From Hemileia vastatrix (lineage: Eukaryota; Basidiomycota; Pucciniomycetes; Pucciniales; Zaghouaniaceae), in the NCBI GenBank assembly GCA_030280995.1, contig JASXTE010000017.1, forward strand, positions 24,209,998 through 24,273,997: 64,000 nucleotides of DNA, read 5' to 3'. Every line of letters starts with the position of its first letter. Position 1 is the stretch's first letter. Below the pieces are notes generated by a model. It saw only the letters and a list, made by a program, of their open reading frames with translations, ran no database searches and was not told the DNA's origin. This document shows, piece by piece, positions 44,301 to 55,577 of this stretch. Made by a program: the position numbers and the translations under genes.

Positions 44301-47300
44301 TCCTATTAATAATAAGGGAGATCCATCAAAATTAAAGAAAAGAAAAAAAGAGAGTATATGCGTATAAAACAATGATATAAAAGACTAAAGGAGACTTTTT
44401 AAGGTTAATAATAGCTTAATAATAAGGGGAATCTACTGTAGAAATGGAGGGGCTAATCCTGACATTATACTACGTGAAATTCCCATCCAAAAATAACCAA
44501 TATTGACTGAGAAACCACCCAAAAACTTAAAAAAGAGCATGAGATGTGGGGTAACTACATGCAGTCCTTGGCAGGCGCTTGCACGGGTAAATCCTTGACT
44601 AAATTTAGGCGAATTTAAGCGTGGTGATGAAATAAGGTTCCAAGAGTGAGGTTATTTTTGAAATTAGTGCATATAAACAAGGTCAATGCACTATTAATTA
44701 AGTTAGGATACTAAATAAGCGCCTGTCGCCTATTTTAGTCTGTTTCCCCACAGTGGGCGTAGAATGTGGGGTAATTATAGTGTGAAAAAGCTAACTTTGC
44801 TAAAAATGAAGCTATTCACACGGGAAAAAAGCAGGCAGTATGTGGCCAGTACACAGAAGCCATTTCTGGCATAAAAAACACAAAATTTTAAAAGTGTTAT
44901 TTTTATGCATTTAAATAGCCAAATCAATAGTCCTAAATGATCCCAATCGATCTGTCAAAGCGCATTTTTGATATTCTCAATTTTATAGCGCATATAGTCA
45001 ACTTTTAAGTGAAATAAAGCGCATTTCTTGTTTTTTGTGTAAAACAATGAATATAACAGCTTTAAGTGTACTTAAAAATTATGTAGCCTTATACTTAAGT
45101 TTCTTAAGATTACCCTAACATATTCCAACTTAATATTAAGTACATAAGACCTATAAAAGGTGGATATATGCGTGTATATAAGGTGTTATAATGGCATTTT
45201 TTGTGTATTTATCATAATTTTACTTATGTATACTATTTGTGTACTCTTATTTATTGTTCCCATGTATAGTTCATTTGTTTAACATAACTTATAAGCACTT
45301 TTTACTCAGTCCTGGGGATATACAGGCTGACACATATTGTTTGATTAATTTTTTGTCTTAATTATATTATTAATTATATAAGTATAACAAAAAATTGTGC
45401 GCCAAATGCATACTGAGTGATGTTACACCTTTTATAATATTATTAAATAAATGTATAAAAATATAAAAATAATTTATTTTCAAAATTATTAATTGATATC
45501 CAAAAGCAATATGAGGAACAAAAAATCAAGTTAAAGGGATCAAATATGAAAAAAAGAAATCCAAGTACTATTCCTAATATCAAAGGCCAGTAGAGATGTT
45601 GAAGCAAATGAGAGCCATCAGGGATAAATTGTACTAAATTGACTGTTTTTTAAAGATAAAAATTTGTGTACCTGTGGTTTGGATAAACTCTAGGTGGATA
45701 ATTCAGCTATATCAAACTATGTCTAGTGAATTTTCTTATCAAATAATTTTTTTCATTTCCATAGAGAGAATTGATCCCATCTGACTGCACCTGACCAAAA
45801 GTGTCCAGCAAAATTTCAGCCAAACTTGTGCTTGACACTCTTATGATGGAGAGTAGCTATGGTGCAGGTCTTCTTCAGTGCAACTGTTATTTTTTTAAAA
45901 CATGTCAACTGGTATTTGATCTTTCTGTGTTATTCATATTTTATTATCTGATTAATTTTTTGTCATTAGAATATTATTAATTTTATTAGTATAGAAAAAG
46001 CTTGTGGGCCAAATGCATGCCATGTTATATTACACCTTTTATAATATTATTAAAAATATTAAAAAAATATGAAAATGATTTTTTTTGAAAATTATAAATT
46101 AATATCCAAATGTAACATGAGTGATAAAAAAGTAAAGTAAAAGAGATCAAATATGAAAAAGAAAAATTAAAGGAAAATTCCTGCCTTCAAGAGCCAGTAG
46201 AGGTGTTGAAACAAATGGGTGCCATCAGGTCTAAATTTGATAAAATTTAATTTTTTTTAAAGATAAAAAATTTTTCACCTGAGGTTTGGAAAAACTCAAG
46301 GTGGATAATTCAGCCATACCAAACTACTTCTAATGTAATTATTTAGATTTTTTTTTAATTTAATTTTCACAGAGATAATTGATCCCATCTGACTGCACCT
46401 GAACAAAAGTGTGCAATAAAAGTTTGGCTGAACTTGTGCTGGACACTTTTATGATGGAGAGTAGCTAGGGTGGAAGTGTTTCTCCTTAAATCAGTTTTTC
46501 TGTTTTTCACATTTCTATTGGTTTTTTAACTTTTTTTATCATTCATATTTATCTTATAATTAATTTTTTGTCACCATATATATTATTAATGTTTCTAGTA
46601 TAGCAAAAACCTGCATGCCAAATGCAAAATTGGTGATGTTACACCTTTAATAATATTATTATATAAAGTTAAAAAAATATGAATATGTTTAGTTTTTGAA
46701 AAAATAAATTAATATTTAAAATTAAAAAGAGTAATAGAAAATTAAAATGAAAATAAATGGGATCAAATACAAAATAAAAAATACAAGTAAAATTTTAACT
46801 ATCAAAAGCCAGAAGTGGTGTTGGGACAATTGGGGACCCCTAGGTCAAAATTGGTCTAATGTTACTTTGATGTATAGCTGACAAATTTTGACCTGAGGTT
46901 TGGACAGACTTCCAGGGGGAAATTTTACAATATTAAACATTCTTTACTTCAATAATTGAGTGAAATATCAATTTTATTGCCATAGAGAGAATTTATCTCA
47001 TATGACTTCATGCAACCAAAAGTGTCCAGCACAAGTTTGGCCGAACTTGTGCTGGACACTTTTATAATTGAGAGTAGGCATACAGCAAATCTTCTTAAAC
47101 TCAAAAGGGATTTCTTATAAACATTTCCACTGGAATTTGATCTTTCTGTGTCATTTAAATTTACCATTTGATTAATTTTTTGTCATCATTATATTATCAA
47201 CGTTATTACTATATTAATAACTTGTGTGAAAAATGCATACCAGTTGGTGTTCCACCTTTAATCATATATTATTAAATAAAGGTATAAGAGTATGAAAAAA

Positions 47301-50300
47301 ATTTATTTTAAAAATTAAAAATTGATATCTAAAGCAATATGAGCAATAAAAAAGTAAAATAAATGGGATAAAATAAGAAAAAAAAATCTAAGGAAAATTC
47401 CCACTATCAATAACAAGTAGAGGTGTTAGATCAAATGTGCACCACCAGGGCTAAACTTGGACTATATTTTCTTTTTTGTTAAACCAATGAAAGTGTCCTG
47501 ATGAGTTTTGAAAAATCATCAGGAGGACATTTTGGCAATATCAAACTGCTTATTCTGCAATGATTGAGCAAAATGTCATTTTCATTTCCATAGAGTAAAT
47601 TTATCACATCTGACTCCATGCAACCAAAAGTGTCCAGCACAAGTTCGGCCAAACTTATGCTGGACACATTTATGATGGTGAGTATCTAGGGTGCACGTCT
47701 TCTTCAGTTCATCAGGTATTCCTTATAAACAAATCCACTTGTATATGATCTTTCTGTGTCATTCATATTTATCATTTGATTTATTGTTTTTCACCATTAT
47801 ACTATTAATGTCATTAGTATTGAAAAAAATTATAAGCCAAATGCATACTGGGAGTTGCTACATCTTTAATAATCTTATTAAATAAAAGTAAAAAAAATAT
47901 GAAAAGTATTAGTTTTACAATAAATAAATTGATATTTGAAAGCAAAAAGAGGAATAAAAAAGTAAAATAAAAGTGATTAAATATGAAATTAAACATTCAA
48001 ATAAAATTTCTGCCATCAAAGAAAATCTGAGTTTTCAGACCAAAATTGCACCACCAGTTCTAGATTTGGAATATATTTTCATTTTTTTTAAATTAATAAA
48101 AGTGTCCACCTGAGGTTTTCGAAAAAATCAGGAGGATAGTATAGCAGTATAAAACTACTTCTTGTGCAATTATTGAGCAAAAATTCATTTTAACTTCCAT
48201 TGAGTAAATTTATCCCATCTGACTGCATGCAACCAAAAATGTCCAGCACAAGCTCAGCTGAACTTGTGCTGGACACTTTTATGATGGAGAGTAGCTAGGG
48301 TGAAAGTCTTCTTCAGTTAATCTAATATTCATTTTAAATATTTCTATGGGTATTTGACCTTTCTGTGTCATCCATATTTATTATTTTATTATTTTTTAGT
48401 CACCATTATATTATTAATGTTTTCAGTATAGAAAAAACATGTGTACTGAATGTACACTGTGTGATTCTACAACTTTAATAGTATTATATAATAAATGTAA
48501 AAAAATGTGAAAGTTATCAGTTTTACCAAAATAAAATTGATATTTAAAAGCTAAAGGATAAATAAAAGGGTAAAATTAAAATTAAAGAGATCAAACATGA
48601 AATAAAGATATTAAGTATAATTTCTGCTATCATGAGCCAGTAGAGGCTTCAGAAAAAATGGGCACCATCATAGATTAACATGGATCAAATTTACTTTTTA
48701 CCAAAGTAAAAAATTGTCTACCTTAGGTTTGGACAAACTTCCGGGGGACAATTTTTCCATATAAAACTACTTTCAGTGCAATGATGGAGTGATAATTCAG
48801 TCTCATTTCCATAAAAAGAATTGATTGCATCTGATGGCATGCAACCAAAAGTGTCCAGAACAAGTTTGGCCAAACTTGTGCTGGACACTTTTATCATGGA
48901 GAGTAGCCAGGGTGCAAGTCATTTTAAATCATCTGGAATTTCTTATAAACATTTCCACTGTTATTAAATCTTTGTGCCTCACTCATATTTATCAATTGAT
49001 TAATTTTTTGTCACCATTATATTATTAATATTATCAGTATAGCAAAAACTTGTGTGCCAAATGAATACTGGGTGATGTTACACCTTTTATAATATTATTA
49101 AATAAAGGTAAAAAAATATGAAAATGATTTATTTTACAAAAAATAAAATTCTATCCAAAAGCAATATGAGAGGAAGTAAGTAAAAAAAAGAAATCAAAGA
49201 TAAAAATTAAAATCCAAGTTAAATTCCTGCCATAAACAGAAAAAAGAGATGTTGAATCAAATTAGCACAATCAGGGCTAAACTTGCACTAAATTTTCTTT
49301 TTTGTAAAAATAAAAAAAAATCCACTTGAGCTTTACCAAAACTTCAGCATGAAAATTTTGCCATATCAAACTACTTCTAGTGTAATTTTTTATCAAAAAT
49401 TTATCTTCATTTCCATAGAGAGAATTGCTCCCATCTGACTGCACCTGACCATAAGTGTCCAGCACAAGTTTGGCCAAACTTGTACTGGACACTTTTATGA
49501 TGGAGAGTAGCTAGGGTAGAATTTTTCTTCAGTTCATCTAGTATTTCTTACAAACATGTCTACTGGTATTTTATCTTTGTTCCTCACTCATAAATATCAT
49601 TTGATTAATTTTTGGTAGCCATTATATTATTAATTTTATAAGTATAGAAAAAACTCATGTGCCAAATGCATACCAGGTGATGTTATGCCATTTATAATAT
49701 TATTAAATAAATGTATAAAAATATGAAAATAATTTATTTTAAAAATTATTAATTGATATCCAAAAGCAATATTAGGAATAAAAAATTAAGTTAAAGGGAT
49801 CATATATGAAAAAAGAAATCCAAGTTATATTCCTACTATCAAAGGCCAGTAGAGGTTTTGAAGCAAATGAGAGCCATCAGGGATAAATTGTACTAAATTG
49901 ACTTTTTTTAAAAGATAAAAAATTGTGCACCTGTGGTTTGGATGAACTCTAGGTAGAAAATTTGGCTATGTAAAACTACTTCTAGTGAAGTTTTTTATCA
50001 AATAATTTTTTCATTGCCATAGCGAGAATTGATCTCATATGACTGCACCTGACCAAAAGTGTCCAGCACAAGTTTGGCCGAACTTGTGCTGGACACTTTT
50101 TTAATGGTGAGTATCTAGGGTGCAGCTCTTCTTCAGTGCAACTGGTATTTTTTTAAAACATATCCACTGGTATTTGATCTTTCTGTTTTATTAATATTTT
50201 ATCATTTGATCAATTTTTTGTCACCATTATATTATTATTTTTATTAGTATAGCAAAAAACATGTGCCAAATACTTACAGGGTGATGTTTAACATTTAATA

Positions 50301-51250
50301 ATTTTATTAAATACAGGTAAAAAGTTATGAAAATGATTTGTTTTACATAAAATTAATTGATATCTAAAAGAAAAAAAGAGATAAAAAGAAATAGGTTGAA
50401 TAAAAGGGATTTTATATGAAATTAAAAATTCAAGCTAAATGCCTACTTTCAAGGCTCAGAAGAGGTGTTGGATAAAATGGGCATCATCAGGAATAAAATT
50501 GTACTTAATTTGATTTTTTGAAAAACTAAATGAAGTTTTCAACTGATTTTTTTCCAATATTTAGTTGGACACTTTATCTATATCAAATTACTACTAGTAC
50601 CATGATTGACCAAATTAAATCCTCATTTCCATATGCAGAATTGATCCCATATGGCTGAACCAGGCCAAAGGTGTCAACCACAAGTTTGAGAATTCTTCTG
50701 GTGGACACTTTTATGATGGACAGTAGTAGGGTGCAAGTCTTCTTTAGTTAATCTAGTATTCCTCATAAACATTTCCAACTTATTTTTGGCCAAAATTCAG
50801 GGGGAAAGTTTTTCCATATAAAATTACTTCTAATGCCATGATTGACTAAAAATTGATTCTCATTGCCATATAGAGAGTTGATCCCATATGACTGGATCTG
50901 GCAAAAGTGTCACCACAATTTTTGATAAACTTAAGTTTGAAAATTTTATGATGGAAAGTAATTGCAACTCTTCTTCATTTCATCAAGTAATCCTCATAAA
51001 AATTTCCACCTTTATTTTGGCCAAACTTCAGGTGGACACTTTGGCCATATTAAATTAATTCTAGTTCTATGTTGATAAAAAACTGATACTTATTGCCATA
51101 TATAGATATTAAACCCATCAGACTGTGCCTTTCCAAAAGTGTCTACCTGAATTATGGCTAAACCTCAGTTGGACACTTTTATGATGCAGAGTAGCTAGGG
51201 CAAAAGTATTCTTCAGTTAATTTGGTATTCATAATAAATTTATCCTCCTG
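41380..51250 (+). repeat. ~608-bp satellite with a palindrome in each unit (about 13 units)
   Basis: Units share CTCACTCATATTTATCATTTGATTAA-like, TGATGTTACACCTTTTATAA-like and GAGAATTGATCCCATCTGACTG-like blocks. Each carries a palindrome of AAAAGTGTCCAGCACAAG around GGCC, starting near 41887, 42467, 43077, 43685, 45797, 46404, 47017, 47625, 48235, 48847, 49452, 50055 and 50667. Spacing is 580-613 bp after discounting the LTR insertion. The first palindrome is perfect over 46 bp (41887-41932). After 50667, units shorten to about 235 bp and decay. No coding frame persists from unit to unit except antisense of the palindrome zone. Confidence 0.9.
43832..45332 (-). mobile_element. solo LTR (1,501 bp) inside the satellite
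   Basis: Same family as 744-2699, with TGTCAGGCT and AGGCTGACA ends. It is flanked by the perfect 5-bp duplication CATAT (43827-43831, 45333-45337), and removing it restores a normal satellite unit. No internal region is present, so it is a recombination remnant. It shows the undivided form of this LTR. Confidence 0.92.
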
Positions 51251-51339
51251 AAGTTTATCCTAACTTGAGGTGGACAATTTCGGAATGCACCAGTTAGTCA
51301 CTATCCATCAAAAAAGTGTTCACCAAAATTTTGGCTTAA

Positions 51340-51510
51340 CTTGTGGTGGAGCCCTTTGATCAGCCACAGTCAGATGAGATCAACTCTTTAGATGGGAATG
51401 AGGATTATGTTTTGGTCAATCATGGAAATAGATGTAGTGTGATGTGGCCAAATTACCCCCCTAAAGGTCAGACAAACCTCAGAAGGACAATTTTTAGCAG
51501 GGAGTAACTG
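51340..51510 (-). repeat. inverted satellite monomer fragment
   Basis: The reverse complement of this stretch gives the satellite order: AGGTTTG, a GGCCACATC-like block, CATGATTGACCAAAA, TCCCATCTAAAGAGTTGAT and CATCTGACTG. The last monomer is thus turned around relative to the array. Confidence 0.65.
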
Positions 51511-52076
51511 AGAAAAATCCATTTATCAGAAGTAAAATCATTTATTGGATAGATGCCAAGGTTTCATACTTGTGTATTATGGTCAGTATTAATTTTGAAA
51601 GTGTCTGTCCAAGCAATTTCATTGCCCATCATGACTCATTTTTTTAAATGTTTCAAACTGCGTGATACAGTATTAAGGTGTCACATAGTATAATTAAGTT
51701 CTATTAAGTGCCCTCCTATGATGCCTAAATTTATAATTTAATATCTTACATAATAATTTTTTTTATATAAATTCATCAATATTTTATTTTATTATCAAAT
51801 TTAATAGAGCAAGTATCCTGAATTATTATATATGCATAAGCTTAGGTTAGATCAATTTGTGCTCATCAGAGGACCAAAATCAAGTTCTGGAGGATCAACT
51901 TGTGCATAATTTGGAATCAGTTGATATTCTGTCTATAATCAATATGAGAATAAATGTAAATCTAACTCTAATTTACTTATGTTTATAAAGTATTCATAAA
52001 CCTGGAATATTTAAGGGACACTCTAAATTTCAAGAGAGGGGATTGCTAGCAATTCACCCCTAGATTTTCCGTGGTG

Positions 52077-52530
52077 TGAGTATGTGTCAGAGTTCCAGAG
52101 CCATGCCAGTTACGTCACAACATGGGGTGAAGGGGTGCTCATGTTTCACTTCAGAAATGGGCTCTCATCAAAAATAAGAAATGCGCTAATTAGTCACCCT
52201 TGCCCAACCTCCCTCCATGGACTCATGGAGCTGGCCATCAAAGTTGACAATGATTTCATCCATCAAAAAACAGATGATTGGATTGGCGCTCGTCCATGGT
52301 GCAATTACACCTCAAGTGGGGCTAGTTTTAGTGACCCAAATGCCATGGATATTGACACACAAAATGTAAGAGGGGCCAATGGGAGGCAGAGGTTATTGGA
52401 TGATGAGTATCAGAGGCGCATGAGCAATTTTCTGTGCCTCAGGTGTGGAAGCAGTGGTCACCTGGCAAGGGAGTGCAGAGGGAAAATGAGGCTTAGTGAA
52501 GTGGAGGAATGTCAGCCTAGATATCCCTAG
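52077..52530 (+). pseudogene. gag: Gag of element X, C-terminal part with zinc knuckle
   Basis: It continues in frame from 40166. It has FQSHASYVTTWGEGVLMFHF, GLSSKIRNALI and LMELAIKVDNDF (capsid C-terminus), then CLRCGSSGHLARECRG (CX2CX4HX4C knuckle). The stop is at 52530. No pol of element X follows: the sequence becomes AT-rich and unrecognised, so this copy is truncated. Confidence 0.88.
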
Positions 52531-53357
52531 GCCTTAGTATTTCTTATACTTAAAATAAGATAACATTAAGTAAGTTAAGCTTATATCTTAAAAATAAGGT
52601 TAAAATAATAATATATATGATTATATTACATATATATATAATTATTACTCTATTATATAAATTATAGTAGTTTAAATAGCTTAGCCATAGCCTAATTATA
52701 CTTATTAAGGTGTTAATGGAGTCATAATATACTTATCTTAAGTGATATGAAGTAATTATTGACATACATAAGCTTATATGTGTACATAAATCTCATATTA
52801 AGTGAAATATGCAGTATATTATGTATATTTAGGTCTATAAGTGGTTTTTAGCCTCTTAATAGCCTATAACCTTTGTTTTTCTGCTTATTTTAGGTCATAT
52901 GGACAAAATCAGTGGACTCACAACACCTACAGAATCATAGACATCTATATTAGATGCATACACTCAGTTTGGACAACTTAATCTGCTTCCTTGGATGGTT
53001 ATTCATGGATTTATGGGTTGGGAGATCATTTCTGGGTTAATGTGGATGCTTGGGGATGTTATTGGGGGCTTGGAAAGTTTATTTGTTTCCTTTATATGCT
53101 TTGGGTTTCATTAAATCTCTTTTTGATTGCTTATTTTACCTGTTTCTTTATGGTATCCGCTTTTATCTCGATTTTCTATTTGTGGTATAGATCTGTGTTA
53201 TCATTAATTGTGATGGAGGGTCCTTACTGGAGGTCTGGGTGTTCAATCTTCTTGAAGTGGATGCCATGGGGAGGTGATGGGCCCTCACAGTGCTGTAATT
53301 TCCAGGGATAGCAGTGACATCATCTGGATTGAAGGTCTGTGCACTCCAGCGGATTTG
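52531..53357. other. no recognisable gene
   Basis: AT-rich sequence after the X gag fragment, then T-rich sequence up to the copia target site. A frame of 106 codons without ATG (52991-53311) is hydrophobic (FLYMLWVSLNLFLIAYF) but has no motif and no support. Confidence 0.5.
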
Positions 53358-53362
53358 GGTAT

Positions 53363-53701
53363 TGTTGATATATATATGTGTTTATATTATAATAGTTATT
53401 ATTATTTTTACCATTAATTAATATATAGTAGAGACATAGATTTATGATTCCGTACTCAGCATATCTTTTCTCTCTAAACCTAACTTGATGATACTGCCTA
53501 CATACTAAAGCACGACTCTCTCTTCCTAAGTTTGCCATCCAATCTATAACTATTGTTATTTCCTACTAAACGTATTACTCTCTTTCACTATTCCTTGTTT
53601 CCTTTTCTTTCTTTTGTCCTTTCCATCTGTCCCAAGTCCATCTGCGTCCACTGTCCTTGTCCTACCTGAGTACACTTAACCTATCAACTAATTTATTAAC
53701 A
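53363..53701 (+). mobile_element. Ty1/copia element, 5' LTR (339 bp)
   Basis: It starts TGTTGATATATATATG and ends TTTATTAACA, and pairs with 57786-58124 (also 339 bp, roughly ten differences). The 5 bp before it, GGTAT (53358-53362), recur at 58441-58445 after the last LTR-end copy. Confidence 0.93.
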
Positions 53702-53717
53702 GGGTTATGGGCCCAGC
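53702..53717 (+). promoter_or_regulatory. primer-binding site matching the initiator Met tRNA anticodon arm
   Basis: GGGTTATGGGCCCAGC directly follows the 5' LTR. Its complement GCUGGGCCCAUAACCC is the anticodon stem and loop (CAU) typical of eukaryotic initiator methionine tRNA. Drosophila copia and yeast Ty5 are known to prime from such an internal tRNA site, not from the 3' CCA end. The host tRNA is not in the window, so the match is to known tRNAs in general. Confidence 0.8.
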
Positions 53718-53813
53718 GCCCCTGAAAATTCTAAAAGTCTGGCTACTCCTGCATCCATTGATACTTCCAGGTCTCCTCCACCTCACTCCCTCTCCTCATC
53801 CACTTACACCGCC

Positions 53814-55577
53814 ATGGCTGAATCCTCCACTTCTCAGCCACCTAACTTTGCCTACCTTCAAGATTCCACTGACTATTCTGGAATTAAAGGAATCGAGAAA
53901 CTAACCGAAAAAAATTATAGTGTGTGGAGAACCGACCTAAAGTATGCACTCACCGTCCGGAATCTGGATCAATTCCTTGATGAGGACTTTCCAGTTCCTA
54001 CCTATTGTGAATTACTCTCTATTTTCAACATTCGTAAACAACAAACCAACACTATTGTTAAAATTTTTATGGATCGGCCCAATCAACATAAATTTATTCT
54101 GGACGATGATATTGTGGAGCCAGCTGCCCTGTGGACTCGCATTAAGGATCACTACGCTTCCAACTCAAGTCAAAATTGTTCTTACATTGTCAACAAACTC
54201 TTCAAAATTAAATTTAACGAAGGTAATATACTGGAAGCGATGGACAAATTCAGAAGCACAATAAAACTTCTGCGTGACGTGGACTCTGACCTATTCAAAG
54301 AAAACATCTTGTCTTATATTATGGCCAACTACGTATTGAATCTTTTGCCCAAATCTTATCAAACCTCAGCTACCATCATCCTTAGCAAATATGATATAAC
54401 CAATTGTCAACCAACTATCAAAAGTGTGTTTGCTGACATAGAGGCTGAGGTCACTAGGCGCAAAACTCTCAAAATTACTGACTCATCATCTGGGACTGTA
54501 TTAACTGTGGACTTGAAAAGGAAACCTCTTTGCTTCAAGGGTAAGCATAATCCGCTCGCTCCTCATTCTGAATCGATGTGTTTTCAACTTCATCCTGAAA
54601 AACGGGACGAGTTTCTTAAAAGAAAGAAGGAGCGCAAAAATAATCAGCAAGGAAAGGCTCTATCTCTCTTCACAGAGATTCTGCACAATCAGGCAATATT
54701 AGATAGTGGTGCCTCGTATTCTATCTTTAATAATCTGGACTACTTTGAGGACTATTATGCTTCAAAAATAACGTTATCAATGGCTAATGGAGAGGAACTT
54801 AATGCCCTTGGACAAGGCAAAGTTTCCTTTTACTCATCTTCTGGCCGAAAATTCACAATCGACAACGCACTGTATGTTCCTTCTGTCAAGGGAACTCTTA
54901 TATCAGCAGTCAACTTACTCCAAATTGGTTGGAGCCTAATTAATAAGGATGGCAAATTTAAAATTCAATATCAAGGACAAACCATTATCGACTGCTCAGT
55001 GAACGGGAATATCATTACTTTTCTGCTATCCAAACCTCTCATTTGTAGTGTGTCAAATCTCCCTCCAAACAAGTCAAGAAATTTGTCACTCCTTCATCAT
55101 ATCCATGGTCACCCCATTAACCAGACCGTGTCCAAACTTTATCCAGGTTTGAATTTTTCTGACTTCGTTTGTAAAACTTGTGCCTTAGCTAAATCACACA
55201 TCCTACCCTATTCCTGCATCTTTCCCACTCCTGAAAATCAACTTGATGTCATTCACATGGACCTGTGTGGACCCATTAAGCCAGAATCAAAGGGAGGAAA
55301 ATCTTATTTTTACCAGATTGTTGATGGATTTTCCCGTTTTCGACATACTTACTTTCTCGAGTTCAAATCCAAAACGTTTGAAAAATTCAAGGAATATATG
55401 AATCTAGTCGAAACTCAGTCTGAACAAAAAATTAAATGTATAGTATCAGACAATGGAGGGGAATTTATCAATAACTCATTCAAAACTCTTCTTGGCAATA
55501 AAGGTATTCTTCATTTACAAACAGCGCCTTATTCTCCCCAGAAAAATCCTATTGCAAAAGAGGAAATCGTTCCATAG
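53814..55577 (+). pseudogene. gag-pol: copia Gag-protease-integrase (587 codons, then frameshift)
   Basis: ATG 53814 opens a copia polyprotein. The Gag part (residues about 20-215) has the UBN2-like pattern IEKLTEKNYSVWRTDLKYAL and FKIKFNEGNILEAMDKF. A zinc knuckle is not clear (CFKGKHNPLAPHSESMCFQLHPEKR is an atypical Cys/His stretch, as in some copia Gag proteins). Protease: AILDSGASYSIFNN. GAG-pre-integrase: HHIHGHP...CKTCALAKSH. Integrase: HMDLCGPIKP, FYQIVDGFSRF and VSDNGGEF. At about 55553 the loss of one A in a run shifts the frame (PQKNPIAK, then EEIVP stop). Confidence 0.92.

Larger units (their letters stand above)
40167..52076. mobile_element. 11.9-kb terminal-inverted-repeat element without transposase
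   Basis: The ends form inverted repeats of about 41 bp (40167-40207 and 52036-52076, 36 of 41 identical) starting CACCACGG. The 3-bp target duplication TGA (40164-40166, 52077-52079) lies in gag of element X, and removing the element plus one TGA rejoins gag in frame (NLVAEYVSEF). CAC ends plus a 3-bp duplication recall CACTA/EnSpm elements, but no transposase frame is visible, so it is non-autonomous. Each inverted repeat contains a palindrome around TGCTAGCA. The inside is an ATGCAT-rich stretch, a ~608-bp satellite, and a solo LTR. Confidence 0.85.

Noticed and set aside
41887..50714. Regularly spaced palindromes as a CRISPR array
   Set aside because: Spacing is ~608 bp, units are homologous along their whole length, and the context is a eukaryotic transposon; this is a satellite.
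52991..53311. 106-codon hydrophobic frame as a membrane protein gene
   Set aside because: No ATG at its start, no motif, and it lies between transposon fragments.
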